Shown piece after piece: positions 46,791-59,462 of a stretch of 64,000 nt of DNA (positions within the stretch are counted from its first letter, which is position 1; every line of letters begins with the position of its first letter). The notes below the pieces were generated by a model. That model was not told the DNA's origin. It worked only from the letters and a program-made list of their open reading frames with translations, and did no database searches. The translations under genes and the position numbers were made by a program. Source of the DNA: Omphalotus guepiniiformis (lineage: Eukaryota; Basidiomycota; Agaricomycetes; Agaricales; Omphalotaceae); assembly GCA_028554645.1 (NCBI GenBank), contig JAQOOI010000012.1, positions 523,162-587,161 on the forward strand. The letters are read 5' to 3'.

Positions 46791-47341
46791 ATGCCGTGAG
46801 TGATTTTTCAGATGATTGTCGTACCACACACACTTTTTGAACATACATTGCTTGCAGTCCGTCTCGATATTCAAAGCAAACCCTTCGTTACCACCCATTC
46901 AAGCGCAGGGAACTCGCTCAAACTAAAGATGAAGACCCTGGTGCCGAGCAGAATATAATTGCCCCAATTGCAGGGGATCAAGCAGTGGACCTGCCACCCC
47001 CTGCCATGGCGCCACTTGAAGACAGGGTTTGTGTGTTGTCACAATTTACTACAATATTTTTACTGACAATCGACGCCTACACTAAATACATAGCCTGGAG
47101 CAGAACATCTGCAAGTACCTGTTGCCGATGATGCCAGAGACGCTGAGGATCATCGTAGAGAAAATTATAGGTCAATCTACGTGAGTTCTGAACTTCCCTT
47201 CAATGACAAATACAGCACTGAAAGTCAGCTCGTATAATCAATTCATAGGACCTGTGCTTCAGACTGCTGGAATTCCTGATTATTCAGTTTACTGTGAATC
47301 ACATCCTCGCTATAACTGCAGAACATTGTGAACCTCAGTGA
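46791..47341 (+). CDS. small protein of an unrecognised family, paralogue of 10481-10991
   Basis: Exons 46791-46795, 46858-47026, 47094-47180 and 47249-47341 encode 117 residues. Four-exon structure, five-base first exon and all intron phases (2, 0, 0) match the gene at 10481. Both proteins share the N-terminal YHPFKRRE / HPYRRRG motif, a PPP segment and a hydrophobic C-terminal helix with TVNHILA / VVTHILI. The remainder is poorly conserved and acidic. No known domain is recognised. The two copies lie on either side of the retrotransposon-split transporter, which suggests a local tandem duplication older than the insertions. Confidence 0.6.
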
Positions 47342-48172
47342 CTTTGTTGCTTGCGTTTGTACACTGTTCTTCCAACCTATGTGAATGAAGCTCATGTTGT
47401 ATCAACAGTGTTGAAGGCGCTTTGGCTATTTCAATCCCTTGCTGCCAATGCCTTTGCTGGTCAGCATTTTGGCTGACTTATCTACTCGCTCATGAAGAAA
47501 AGCTTAGCTCCCCCCTGTGGTCACGTTTAAATTCTTACTTCCTTGCTTCCTTGGTCTCACTCTTTCACGGTACCGAATGATCGTCCGTTTATCTGTTCTG
47601 TCCTTCTTGGCGTATTACATACAAAAAAAATTGTGCTATATTCTGGGCCCTATACCTACGTCTTTGGTTACAGAATGTGCTCTGTTCTTCATTTCCCAAA
47701 TTGATTTCCTTCATTTTCGTCTACTGCGTGTGCTTGTGGTTCTACATAATGATAAAGCGTATTCAATCCCAAATGTGCCCTCATGATCTTCCGCAGTGCT
47801 ACACGAGGTCGCGCTTCTATATAGGTAACAGCTCAGAAGAACCGCGTTGCAAAGAAGCGAAAATGTTCAAAGAATATGACACTGATCTCGAATGTGCATG
47901 CTAGATGCTATTATTGCAGAGAAACTATTTGCTACAGCGAGGACTACGTAGAGCCCTAAAATCCCAAGATATACAGAAAAGAAAACGAAATACAATAAAT
48001 GCTAAGCTAAGAGAAAGCACTATTAAGACTGCCTGTAATATATCGTGCCGAGCATAAACGAACGTTACTCAGTCAGAGACGTAAGGAAGTCCATGAGTAG
48101 ATCAAAACCGTCCGAAAGAGATGTGGGTTAGGCTAGGCAAGGCCTGCATGCTGCCAGTCCATCTAGTGGCAA
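47342..48172. other. intergenic, nothing recognised
   Basis: Contains short plus-strand ORFs (47517-47786, 47677-47904) with no domain features. Probably 3' flanks of two converging genes. Confidence 0.4.
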
Positions 48173-49415
48173 TCATAGTGCGGTGGGGCTCGATTTGAAC
48201 ATGTGGCCTTGTCCTTGAGCATTGGCATGATGAGAGGAGTGTTCTTCCTCCTCCTCTTCTTCTTCTTCTTCCTCACCCTCGTAGTGCGAAGCACTTTGCA
48301 CGCTATGACGAATGGGACCAGGAGAGGCAAAGCTAGACGTTGAAGTTCTGGTCGATTTGTTCCTGCTGAGCGAGGCAGGGGCGGTAGGAGCAGGGGGAGG
48401 TGTAGGCGAAGCATATCTCGGTAGAGTCTCCTCAGGTACACGAAGAATGAACCCTTTCAACCCAGCAGCTTTCTCTCCTTGCCTTCCGAACCCGAATCCG
48501 GCCTTGTCTGTGCTACTCCAAGTACCAAACTCGGATGGCGACTGTGCTTTCTCGTTCATCGTGCTAGAGCTGCCTCCGGTGAACATATTCGAGACGAATG
48601 CTGGGGAGTTGACGAAGACGGGGCGGGTGTCGTTGGTAGTGCTAGGGAGGATGTTCTTGGAGTTGTTGCGCCATATTTTGATGGAACGTTTTTCTTTGGC
48701 TGACTCGCGGAAGATGAGGCCGAGAAGCATGTTGAGACAGCCGATAGAGAATAGGAAGAAGGCGGAGACTAAGGTGAATTTGTCTACGTGGTGTGATAGG
48801 ATTTGAGCTCCGATTCTGTAGAGCAGAGACTTTGTAAATCATTAATCAGAAAGGAAGAATAGATGGGTACGTACAGGCATTGGAAGATTCCAAGAGCACC
48901 GAGACCGAAGTTGGATCCGAGGACGGGGAAGAAGCGGTCGAAGAAAGACAATGGCCAGCTGCATTCGGATACTGTGCGGTACGGTCAGCATGGTACAAAA
49001 AATGATGATGAATTTATAGCTTACGCAGTAAGATGATTGTTTGGAAGATGACTAGAAGAGTGGAAACGATGGCCCAGAAAACACCTGCGGCCTGATTCGG
49101 AACGGTGCTACCTCTAAACGAGTTTGTGAGTATGGCTTTCGAAGAAATGATGTATGAAGGGCAACTCACTCAATGTAGTCGCAGTCTAACATTGAGTCTG
49201 TGCTATTCTTGTTGGCTTGGAAGGCATTTACAGCCTTGATGTTCGTGACCATGACTTCGATGCTGCTCGAGAATACGAGTAGCAAGCCAACAATGCTCAA
49301 TGCACGAACGACATTGAGACCGATGAAAATGTCTAGCAGGAATTAGATTAATATACGACTCGGAAGTGAATGCAAGCCGCATGACTCAGTACTCACAACC
49401 ACGGGGAGGAACCAT
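48173..49415 (-). CDS. four-TM fungal membrane protein (DUF7598-like)
   Basis: Exons 49415-49397, 49332-49170, 49113-49025, 48971-48875 and 48815-48173 join in frame into 336 residues. The short first exon (MVPPRGY) is supported by the family's N-terminus. Four hydrophobic segments follow: IFIGLNVVRALSIVGLLLVF (about 8-27), GVFWAIVSTLLVIFQTIILL, a third around GSNFGLGALGIFQCL, and FTLVSAFFLFSIGCLNMLLG. The tail (about 190 residues) is cytosolic-looking, Ser/Pro-rich, with an 11-Glu run and polar end. I believe this is the basidiomycete family listed in Pfam as DUF7598; its function is unknown. A plasma-membrane or vacuolar role is only a guess. Confidence 0.78.
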
Positions 49416-50166
49416 ATTGATGAAAGTTTTCAGGAATTAGATTTCCGAGATGTTTAGGGATACACTGGGCAGAAGACGTGAAGAAAGTCGATAAACGTTT
49501 CGTAAGTTGTTTAGAGATGGGGTGTCCCAGCACCAGTGTAGTCGTAAAATGAACGTCTAGAGAGTGAAAGTCAAGGACCCAAAAGCCAAAGGTCAAAAGA
49601 TGAGTAAAAGAGTAAGTATTTCCAAGGCTGCACGGTGCTTACCCTCTTATACAAGTGATTCGAAAGCGCAGGCATTGTTCTCGAGGTTTGTACACGTAAC
49701 TAAAAAGTGAGTACAATGTGAACGCGAACAATAAGAATTTCGCGTGTACAAATAAGGCTTTTGTTGTTTTCTGGTTCATCAACAAATCCAATTGTTTTTT
49801 TGAGCCTCCGTCGCCGGTCGTTGGCAACCTGTACATAGCTTGAGAGCCCTCGAGTCCAAATGCAGAGCGACCGTATTACGGACCATCAAAAATGGAAGCT
49901 GCCAGTAAATGTTTTTAATTTCACCAGGCACCGACATACCAAGTTGTTGTAAAAATACTTTTTACGCAGAAGCAGTCAAGTTTCACCGCTTTCCGTGCGC
50001 AGCTGCTCCCGTAGAAGCACAAAACTCTTTGATATTCTGAGCCATCTGCCAGTGGAGGTCGAGAAGAACCGAGAAAGGCGGAAGGCGGCTATTTACATAT
50101 ATTTGTCATAGAGGCTGCCGAGGTACTTACTCAGAGTACATACATCATCAAGCACCTACAACCACC
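49416..50166. other. divergent intergenic region
   Basis: 751 bp between the membrane-protein gene and UPF1, transcribed away from each other. No genes or repeats were recognised; both promoters should lie here. Confidence 0.5.
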
Positions 50167-53100
50167 ATGGATTCCTTCGACAATTTTCAATATGACTCTG
50201 CTTCTTCCTACGGAGGAATAGGCGTTGTTGACGATACATCCTCGATATACACCGCAAATACTCAAGACAATGCATCTTCAGTTGATCTCTCGGGTCTCTC
50301 GATTGTAGATGACCGAAGTTCTGCTGCAAATGACGGACAGGCTAATTCCGTTCGCAATGGGATAGATGAAGACTTTGATGCAGTATTAGATGACTTGAAA
50401 GATGAAGGCGCGGTTGACCTTCCCCCACATGCTTGCAGGTATGCCTTGGATGCAGTAGCAGACTCGCATCTGTACGTTTGGTGCTGATTTCGGTTTTCCA
50501 ATAGTTATTGCGGGATTCATTCACCCGCTTCAGTTGTCAAATGTCTCGTTTGCTCCAAGTGGTTTTGCAACTCTCGTGGAAACACTTCCGCGTCCCATAT
50601 TGTGAATCATCTAGTGCGCGCCAAACACAAGGAGGTCATCTTGCATGCCGAGAGTCCTCTGGGAGAGACTACTCCGGAATGCTACAACTGCGGTAGCAAG
50701 AATGTCTTCATGCTTGGTTTCATTCCAGCTAAAAGTGACACCGTCGTCGTCCTATTGTGTCGGTGAGTTGTTGCCATCATTCCTCGCATCCGCAGAGTGA
50801 CTCATATCGGTCGACAACCTTGTGCTGCTATTTCCAAGGAAATTCAATGGAATGCTGCTCTGTGGGCTCCTCTCATCGATGACAGGTCCTTCCTTTCCTG
50901 GCTCGTCAAGCCGCCGAGCGAAACCGAACAGTTGCGCTCTCGCCAGATTTCGTTTTCCCAAATTAACCGCCTTGAAGATCTCTGGCGTGAGAACGCCAAT
51001 GCTACCCTAGAAGACCTCGAAAAGCCTGGTGTTGATGATGACCCTCTACCTATCCTCCTCCGCTACGAGGATGCGTATCAATATCAGAATATCTTCGGAC
51101 CTCTCGTTAAGATCGAGGCTGACTACGACAAACGGCTCAAGGAGAGTCAAACTCAGACTGACATCACTGTACGATGGGATTTAGGTCTGAATCAGAAGCG
51201 TGTTGCCTGGTTCTGCTTGCCGAAATTGGAGAGTGGTGAAGTTAGGCTGGCTGTGGGCGACGAGTTACGCTTGAGATATTCGGGTGAGCTTCACAAGGCT
51301 TGGGAAGGTGTCGGGCACGTCATCAAAATACCCAACAGTGAGTTGATTTGATTTTGTGTATGCAAACTCTATCTGATTGTCCGCTAGATGTGTCGGACGA
51401 GGTCGGGCTTGAATTGCGCAGAACCGAAGGTGTACCTTCAGAATGCACCCATAACTTTGCCGCCGACTTCGTTTGGAAGTCCACCAGCTTTGATAGGATG
51501 CAGCTCGCTATGAAGACATTCGCCGTAGATGAGAAGAGCGTTAGCGGTTATATTGTGAGTTTTGTGGTTCCTTGTCAACTCGCATCCGTTCACTCATCAG
51601 TCGTATATAGTACCACAAACTTCTTGGGCACGAACTGGAACCTCAGACGCTTCGCACTCAGATGCCGAAGCGTTTCTCTGCTCCTGGACTTCCCGAACTC
51701 AACCACTCTCAAATGTTTGCAGTCAAGAGCGTTCTGCAGAAGCCCATTAGTCTCATTCAGGGACCTCCCGGTACAGGGAAAACGGTCACTTCTGCGTCCA
51801 TCGTTTACCATCTTGCGAAGATGAACCCAGACCAGGTCCTGGTTTGTGCCCCGTCCAACGTAGCTGTTGACCAGCTCACCGAGAAGATCCACGCCACCGG
51901 TCTCAAAGTGGTGCGTCTGACGGCCAAGTCAAGAGAGGCTTTGGACTCGAGCGTTGCCTTCCTCACGCTTCACCAGCAAGTTGCCAACAGCACCACGCAT
52001 GTCGAGCTACAGAAATTGATCATGCTGAAGAATGAGCAGGGAGAGCTGAGTAGCAATGATGAGAGGAAGTATAAGACTCTGATCAGGCAGTGCGAGAAGG
52101 AGATTTTGAGCGCTGCCGACGTTATTTGTTGCACATGTGTTGGTGCAGGCGACCCGAGGTTGAGCAAATTGAAGTTCCGGACTGTGTTGATTGATGAGGC
52201 TACTCAGGCAGCTGAACCAGGTTCGTTCATCTTTTCCCTGCAATTCAAAGTGTATGCTAATTTCGTGTTTTCATAGAATGTATGATTCCTCTCGTCTTGG
52301 GTTGTAAACAAGTCGTACTCGTTGGCGACCACCAACAACTCGGTCCTGTTATCATGAACAAGAAGGCAGCGCGCGCGGGCCTCACCCAATCTCTCTTCGA
52401 ACGTCTTGTCATTCTGGGTAACAGGCCCATCCGTTTGCAGGTGCAATATCGTATGCACCCCTGTCTTTCCGAATTCCCTTCCAACATGTTCTATGAGGGT
52501 TCGCTCCAGAATGGTGTGACCGCCCCTGAACGCTTGAGGAAGAACGTCGATTTCCCTTGGCCGGTTCCTGATACACCCATGTTTTTCTACCAGAATCTCG
52601 GCCAGGAGGAGATTTCTAGCAGTGGTACTTCCTTCTTGAATAGGTAAACATTATGATTGATTTCTATTTATGTTCTACCTCTAATTTTCTGTGTTTTTTC
52701 AGGACGGAAGCTTCCAATGTTGAGAAGATTGTTACCAAATTCTTCAAGTCGGGTGTTGTCCCGGCGCAGATTGGTGTGGTCACCCCGTACGAAGGTCAAC
52801 GTTCCTTCATCGTGAACTACATGCAGTTCAATGGCTCGCTCAAGAAAGACCTGTACAAAGACATTGAAGTGGCTAGTGTTGATGCTTTCCAGGGTCGTGA
52901 GAAAGACTACATCATTCTCAGCTGTGTCAGGAGTAACGAGCACCAGGGTATCGGTTTCTTAAACGATCCCAGGCGACTGAATGTCGCTCTCACGCGCGCG
53001 AAGTATGGAGTAGTGATCCTTGGAAATCCCAAGGTATTGAGCAAGGTCAGTGTTTCAAATGAATCTGGTATATGTTATTGACAGAATGGGCTTTACAGCA

Positions 53101-53844
53101 CCCGTTGTGGCATTACCTTCTTACGCACTATAAAGAGACAAATTGTCTCGTCGAAGGCGCCCTGAGTAACTTGCAGCCTAGTATGATTCAGTTCAGCAAA
53201 CCTAGACGATCTCTGGGCAAGTCGATGGACCAATTCCGTCGTCATGAGATCAACGCTAGGGACTTTATGGGAGGACAACCCCAGGGTGGAATAATGTCTG
53301 ATGGTATGCTCTCCTTAATCCTGATCTGTGTCAAAATTGTCTCAGTGACCAATAAAATCACATAGGACGCCGTTCTGGCACACCTAGTCGCTTCGATGCC
53401 AGTTTCTACCGTACTCACGATGCTCTGGGGTACATCCCATCTGACGTACAGTCTCTTCGTTCTCAAGCGACATACTCCTCCGGTCTACCCATGTTCACCG
53501 CTACCGGTCCTTTCAGTGCCAACGTACCTCGTGGAGTCGGTGCCAAGCGTAGCGCGTATGGTAGTTATGCGTCCTCGATCATTTCTCAGGATGCTGGTCC
53601 GAGTGTCACCGACAATAGCAGCGTCGTTGGTAGCACCACCGGTGGTGATCGCGCAAGCAACTTGGCCTTTTCACAAAGTGATCGTCTGCGCCGTCGTCCC
53701 TCCTTCGGTTCTTCCTCTGTCACTGGTACCAGTGACCTAGGCAGTATCTCACAGTATGACTATAAGAGTCAGGATGAAGCTGGTGACATGGACGATATGA
53801 AGTCTCAATACACGGGAACTCAATCAGGTGTCACTGTTTATTGA
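50167..53844 (+). CDS. UPF1: UPF1 RNA helicase, nonsense-mediated mRNA decay
   Basis: Nine exons (50167-50438, 50505-50762, 50796-51337, 51388-51554, 51611-52220, 52277-52643, 52703-53045, 53099-53303, 53366-53844) give 1080 residues, the usual UPF1 length. After an acidic N-terminus comes the Cys/His-rich CH domain that binds UPF2 (HACSYCG ... CLVCSKWFC ... CYNCGSKN), then domain 1B, RecA1 with Walker A GPPGTGKT and Walker [11 protein letters not shown], RecA2 with [15 protein letters not shown] and [12 protein letters not shown], and a Ser-rich tail containing phosphorylation-type SQ motifs. UPF1 is an ATP-dependent 5'-3' RNA helicase acting on terminating ribosomes in the cytoplasm. The acceptor at 50795 adds about six residues (VTHIGR) before QPC relative to the usual CH domain; this junction is the only doubtful one. 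Confidence 0.95.
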
Positions 53845-54916
53845 CATTTTCCGTGTCCAAGCCATTGGATTGCTTGACATTTGCTGTCTATTGAGAGGGA
53901 CTGTTTAACCCTCTATTGGCTTGCCTTATTGCCAGTTAAATGGCTTGGTCTTTGCATCACATTTGGCCTCGTATGGTCTGCATAGGCACCGAGTCCGAGT
54001 CCATGTCATAGACTCGGACTGCATTTGTGGTTGCGCTCTGATGGTCTGATATTCGTACCAAGAATCCAACGTATCTGAACTGATCAGCAGACATATGCAT
54101 TTGTGTATGGATTTTTGCTGGTCAGTATGCTGCCCTCCCAGATTCATAGGCCTGAGATGCCTTTTTCACCTCGGGGAGGAGGGTCTGTCTTAGAGCTGGA
54201 CTTTATGAGGTTTTTTTTGTGATGTGTCGTATGGTCATTGACAATTCAATATGGTTACTTTTGTTTTTCGTTTACTGAAAAAATATATCCTGAATGTTTC
54301 TGATTGCCCAGTTGCGAGTTTGAATGGATATCAGTGATCATTGTGTTTACGTTAGTGACGGCCGGTCAAAGCTGGGTTTACTGTCCTGATGACGCGTGAG
54401 AAGAATTGCTTTTACTTTTACGGGCGTATTTTTTTTGTACCTAATAACCCAAACAATAATTGACAGCAGTGCATAGAATGCATAGATGAAGAACGCATAC
54501 TCCAAAAACCAAATGAGAGAAACGGACTAGAACATGCTAAGCTATATAGCAGGAAATATAACTGTAAGATGGATGATGACTTGTCCCACTCAACAGGCAA
54601 TTCCGACACAGAAGTAAAGATAATGATCTATGATATGTGATAAACTAACTGAATGCTCGAACATGAGTCATAAGCCGTGGTAGCGATGACACAGGAATGC
54701 TATGTGTTCCACTATTTTTTTGAATGTAAAATAATGTGGGATGATATCGGAGCGAAAAAACGACCGAAAAAAAAAAATCTCCGAGTAAGCGTGATAATAC
54801 AGATGGTAAAGATGCAAATGAAGAGATGATGCGAGAGATGCAGGTGCAGGCTAAGCGTTGGAAATGTAGTAGAAATAAACAGAACGGGGGAAATGCCAAA
54901 CGGAAAAGAATACGCC
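53845..54916. other. convergent intergenic region
   Basis: 1.07 kb between the ends of UPF1 and the minus-strand membrane gene. T-rich with poly-T runs, consistent with two 3' untranslated regions. No gene was recognised. Confidence 0.5.
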
Positions 54917-56441
54917 TTATGCCTCATATGCAGGAGGAGGAGCACCTTCTTGCCCATCGTGCATGATTCCACCGTTGTCATTCCTACCACTTCCACTTTG
55001 ATCGGAAGGAACCAAGACAGCAGGTTGTGATTTGCCACTATGTCTAGCACCAGACGTACTCATCCTCGAGCTATGCGGAGGCTTGGGACCTGAACCACGT
55101 TGATCCGTACTCATAACAGTACTATCCTCAGGAATAACACCGCTAGACCGTAAATCCGTGTGAGGGCTCATCTGCTGCAATCTATGTCCTTCACCCGTGA
55201 AACTACCCGGACTTCCAGCGCGTGGATTGAAGTAATCTTCATTTCCGCTTTGGCCTCTAGTATTAGAAGAACCGGGCCGTGAACCAGGGGGAGACATCCC
55301 AGGAGGAAAAACAGGAGCGAATCCACCGCTGCTCACGCTGAGTGAAGACAAGGGGCGTTGTTGGTGAGGGGGAGACATCCCAGGGGGAAGTATAGGAGCA
55401 ATTCCACCGCTACTAGCACTATGTAAAGACATCGGGCGTTGTTGGGCGTTATTGGATTGTTGTTGATGTAGCACTGCAGTGCCAGAGGGCACCGACCGAT
55501 ATGAACCTCTGTTATCAGAGCCATTGGCTGGGTGAACCGTAGACGATTTACTCGAAGCTGAGTTTGGAGATTGTGCTGGTGGCCGTGTATACGCGTTACC
55601 GACGTATCCGTATTCATAAGGTTTAGGTTCTGGCTCGATATCCGTTGTAGACATATGAGAGAAGTGATTGGGGCCAGAACGACCGTTCCCTGCCAAAGCT
55701 GCATCGGTTTCGTGGATGTCATTCCATCTTTGGCGCCGTTTCATGATGAACCAAACGATGGCTGCGATAGCAGTAATACCGACGATACCTCCCACGATAC
55801 CGCCAATAATAGCACCAAGGTTTGAACTGGAGGTCGCTGCAGCAGCAGCACTTGTGGTCGCGCTGTTGCTGCTGTTCATGGTGACTTGAGTGGGTGGTTG
55901 AGTTGACGTGAAGGTGACTACCTGTACAGTAACACCTCCACCGTCAAGACTGCTGGAACTCGTCAAAGTGACTATCACCGGCGGCGGAGTAGTTGCGCTA
56001 GTTACTACTACCGGAGGCGGAGGGGGCGTGCTCGATGACGATGTAGTCACAGGTGAACTGCCAGGACTATGGGGGGTACTGATGACAGTACATGAGGATC
56101 CATAGAGCGTGCTGTATTGTGTCTGCGTGACATATATTGTGGTTTCAACAGGGACTTCGGTAGTCGTGACTCCCCCTAACAAAATTGTTCACGGGTTTTC
56201 AAAGGCTACAAAAAGCACATTGCTCACCTCCTAAAGTAGTTGTGCTAGAACTAGTAGTGCTGCTAATACACGTCGTGCTATTGTCGCTCAAAGTTGAGAA
56301 CTGAGCACACGAAGAAGTGAGGATGATGCTAGTGGATCCGGGTGCAGTAGTGACACTTGGTGAATAGGAGGTGGAGACACTACTCGTCGTGCGAAGGTCA
56401 GTCGCCGTCGACGTTGCCGAAGTCGTACAAGAAGTCGACAT
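54917..56441 (-). CDS. Ser/Thr-rich single-pass membrane protein with PPxY tail
   Basis: Two exons (56441-56228, 56175-54917) give 490 residues; a frame open further upstream (to 56630) is not needed. The N-terminal 190 residues are very rich in Ser/Thr with VTTTEVPVE and PPPPPVVVTS segments, typical of O-mannosylated extracellular stalks. One transmembrane helix follows (about 197-220, IIGGIVGGIVGITAIAAIVW) with a glycine-zipper pattern, then KRRQR as stop-transfer. The cytosolic tail is Ser/Pro-rich with two copies of a GGxAPxxPPGMSPP block and ends in PPPAYEA, a PPxY motif of the kind bound by WW domains of Nedd4/Rsp5 ligases. No classical signal peptide is seen. The layout resembles Mid2/Wsc-type wall sensors, without clear homology. 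Confidence 0.8.
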
Positions 56442-57312
56442 TTCTCTCGCTGGCAAGAAAGGCGAAAAGGAGGAGAGAATCAAAGTGTGAAAAGCAAGGA
56501 TTCCGTGTGCCCTGAGCGATGTTTGACAAGTACGGCTAATGAATGCCGCGTCGAAAGGAATAAAGAACCCTGGGCACCAACAGTGGTCGTCGCGGGCGAC
56601 GATAAGGAAATGAAGAGGAAAAAGCAACAAATGATAAAGAGAAAATACGAGACAAAGCTGAGTAGATTAGTGACCGCAACCTGCTATTTCAAGCGTCGAC
56701 GGTCTTGGAAGATAAGACATCGTCTGGCACTGGTCAAGAAATCGGCGCTGCTAACGTAACTTCCTCGATCGTATATCTGCCAAATTAGGAGTCAAGTTAG
56801 GCAAGTACTGCACTCTGGGCAGGTCCCTGCAGGTCCTCTGGGCAGTATTCAAAGGCGGTGATTGGTTCCTGTTCCATCATGACAAGAGTATTGAAATGCG
56901 TACAGCAAATATGTAAGTGCCAAAGATGTGAATCAACACCAACCGAAGACTTCATTGCCGATAACTAGAACTATAGCGAGGTTTTGAGCGTTGAAAATAT
57001 AAGAACCCTGGAGGATTTGGGTACTCAGTCAGTCGCAGAGTAAGATTCAGGAAGAAAGAGCTATGCAGGTTACGTAAGCATATGGCAGCAATTGAATCGA
57101 CGGCCAAGAGGAATCATTCAACCATTGATAGCTGATTGATAGTATATGTAGAATGCTCTGTAATTAAGAATAGAGTCAGCAATCACTGACAACGTATGTA
57201 CATGGTATGTATTTTAGACCCTCGATAGCAGAAACAACCTTCAGAAATAAGAAGCAAATACTAAGTTATCTGCAAAGTCCACTCTGTCCACCATGGCACG
57301 GAATCGGTGCTG
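56442..57312. other. intergenic, nothing recognised
   Basis: Upstream region of the membrane-protein gene and 3' flank of the next minus-strand gene. Short ORF 56487-56759 overlaps the promoter and looks spurious. Confidence 0.45.
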
Positions 57313-58278
57313 CTATCTTCCCTCCTTGCCGGGTTTAGGCAGTGTATTGGCTATGTCTTCAGGCGATTTCGAACTTGCGGGTCGTGTCATGTCGCTCTGG
57401 CCAATGTCTTTAGGAGAAGTCTTGACCTTGCCCTCAGACTCTGCATCTAAAAGACGCGGTGAAGAGCTTAAGGTGATATCCACATCTCCAAGGTTCGGAG
57501 ATGGATGTTTGGAAGATGCCTTCTCTCCCTCCGACGACATTCTCCCTGTACCTCTCTCCTTCTCATTACCCCCTTTCTCGCTATCCTGCTTCTCCTTCTC
57601 CTTCTCCTTCTCCTTCCCTTTATCCGCCATTCGCTTCCACGCGTCCTTGAATATCCGACCCAAAGTAATGAATGGATCATCCTCTTCCCCCACTGACTCA
57701 TTTCCCTTTTTCCTCGCAGCTCGTTCTTTCTCTCGTTCCTTCGCCTTCAATTGTCTCCTCATATGTTCCTCTGATTCCTCTTCTGTCCACATAGGAGCAC
57801 TATCGTATTCATCCGCATCTGGGGGCGCATACACAATCCGTTTTCGCCTCTGCATCATCTGGGTCCTCGCTGCGACGCCTAGCGGAACAGTGGACTTGCG
57901 CCTCCGTGGTGCTAACTCAGGAAGAGGTGCAAAACGCACGCTCAGTGTTGACGAAGATCCTTGGGGTTGAGCATCGCCTGGGAGGGAAGCGGCACGCGCA
58001 CGGGAGCCGAGTTTGAGGATTCCTGAGGATTTGGACCTCCGAGGTACTGGACCTGGGATAGGTGAGGCAATAGTGGTGTTGGAGTCAGAAGTCACGGAAG
58101 TATCCAGTGAGGTGCTGCTGTTTGCACTTTCGAGGGTAGTGTCGGTGGGGGAAGAGGAAACGGAGGAGGTGAGGGAAGACGAAGATTCGTACTGAGGCGG
58201 GCTCACAAGAGGCAGGTGGGGGATTTCGACGTTGAGCTTGACCTCTTGTAGTGATTCTGTTAGTAGTTCGACAGCCAT
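57313..58278 (-). CDS. uncharacterised Ser-rich, charged protein
   Basis: Single exon, 321 residues, starting at the first ATG (58278). No enzyme domain is visible. The N-terminal 85 residues are Ser/Thr-rich. A basic conserved-looking core follows (about 85-150) with SGILKLGSRARA, VRFAPLPELAPRRRK and QMMQRRKRIVYAP, then an Asp/Glu-rich EYDSAPMWTEEE stretch, a Lys/Glu/Arg coil (about 175-245, including repeated KEKEKEK), and a polar tail. VRFAPLPELAPRR resembles the RVxF-type docking sequence of protein phosphatase 1 partners; this is a weak hint. Intracellular location is likely, function unknown. Confidence 0.7.
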   Translation of the reverse strand: MAVELLTESLQEVKLNVEIPHLPLVSPPQYESSSSLTSSVSSSPTDTTLESANSSTSLDTSVTSDSNTTIASPIPGPVPRRSKSSGILKLGSRARAASLPGDAQPQGSSSTLSVRFAPLPELAPRRRKSTVPLGVAARTQMMQRRKRIVYAPPDADEYDSAPMWTEEESEEHMRRQLKAKEREKERAARKKGNESVGEEDDPFITLGRIFKDAWKRMADKGKEKEKEKEKQDSEKGGNEKERGTGRMSSEGEKASSKHPSPNLGDVDITLSSSPRLLDAESEGKVKTSPKDIGQSDMTRPASSKSPEDIANTLPKPGKEGR

Positions 58279-59462
58279 GAATAAGGATAGAGAATGCGAG
58301 GGAAAAGTGTTTCGGGAAAATGCAGAAGATCCAGTGCTGATGCCGTAAATAGAGATAAGGTTGAAACGTATAGACTATAGACGGTTGGTTAGGCCCTTCT
58401 GTAACACAAGACCAAGATAATTGGCATACCAGTGAGATTTCAGAGGAATCAAGACAAGAGTCTTCTGAGCGCAGAAGAGCAGCTGCGGTGATTCCAGTAT
58501 ATGGACGGTGATGGAGGCGTGAATAGGTGGATGATTTGGGATTCCTTTCGCCCCGAATATGATATCCGAAGGTTATCTGTGAGCTTCAAGCCTTCAATGA
58601 AGGCAAACCCTGGATGTAGGCGCCCAAGACGAGAGAATAGTACACAGGAGGCTGTCTACAACCTCAATACAAGCACCAGACAATCGCGGGGGCAAAATGA
58701 GCGATTGTAACAAATTGAGAAAGATAAACTGCATACCAATAACGTTTGCGAATGACTAAAATGAGCGGTAGTGTAGGGTAAAAGCTGTATATCAAAGCTG
58801 GAAAGAGTGGAATGTAGAGAGATGGGTTCTCGTCGTCGGGGCGAAAGCAAGTGGAGGGAAAATCCAAAAAAATAATTAGCAGTGATGGAACCAGGGCGCG
58901 ATTAGTGATGGCCGAATTTCGGCATTCTAAAGCCATGATAACAGTGCAAATCTCATTTTTGCAAAGTCTCAGCCTCGACTCTCGACTCTCTGAAAGCTTC
59001 AACAGGCCTTCTAGTCTAACATGTACACTCAAGATTCTTTTCTTCTTATACTGTCTGCTGTCGGTAAGATTAGACAGACTTTAATGCGTGCCAAGAAATT
59101 TGTTTCAACATGCATATCATATCAACGTTAGTCTAGTCAAAGAAGAGCCAGCCGAATCGGATAACCGAATTCCGTGTCGTTTCAGGAGGCAGCGCCGCAG
59201 CGGAAGGACCTGGAATGCCTCAGTAACTTTCAGCGTTCATTTTCAAACCAGTTCTGAACGTCGTAGCTTCGGTGTTCTGAACACCACCAACAGTCTGAAC
59301 TCCTGCGAACTCAAAAGACTCAGACTGCGGTCCGATCATCCATTGATTGACACGTGATGTTTTCTACGCGTCAGCGTCGAGCGCCTCTTTCCCTCTTCCT
59401 CCCAGTCAAGTTTCAGCTACATTTCTCAAGGCTATTCAACTCTGGCATATACGACTACATAC
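58279..59462. other. divergent intergenic region, nothing recognised
   Basis: 1.2 kb between two divergent genes. Minus ORF 59032-58664 is leucine-rich but has no recognisable family, and no splice chain supports it. Confidence 0.45.

Noticed and set aside
48240..48275. Poly-Glu run considered as a sequencing or repeat artefact breaking the membrane-protein gene
   Set aside because: The run is in frame, and the protein continues to a normal stop.
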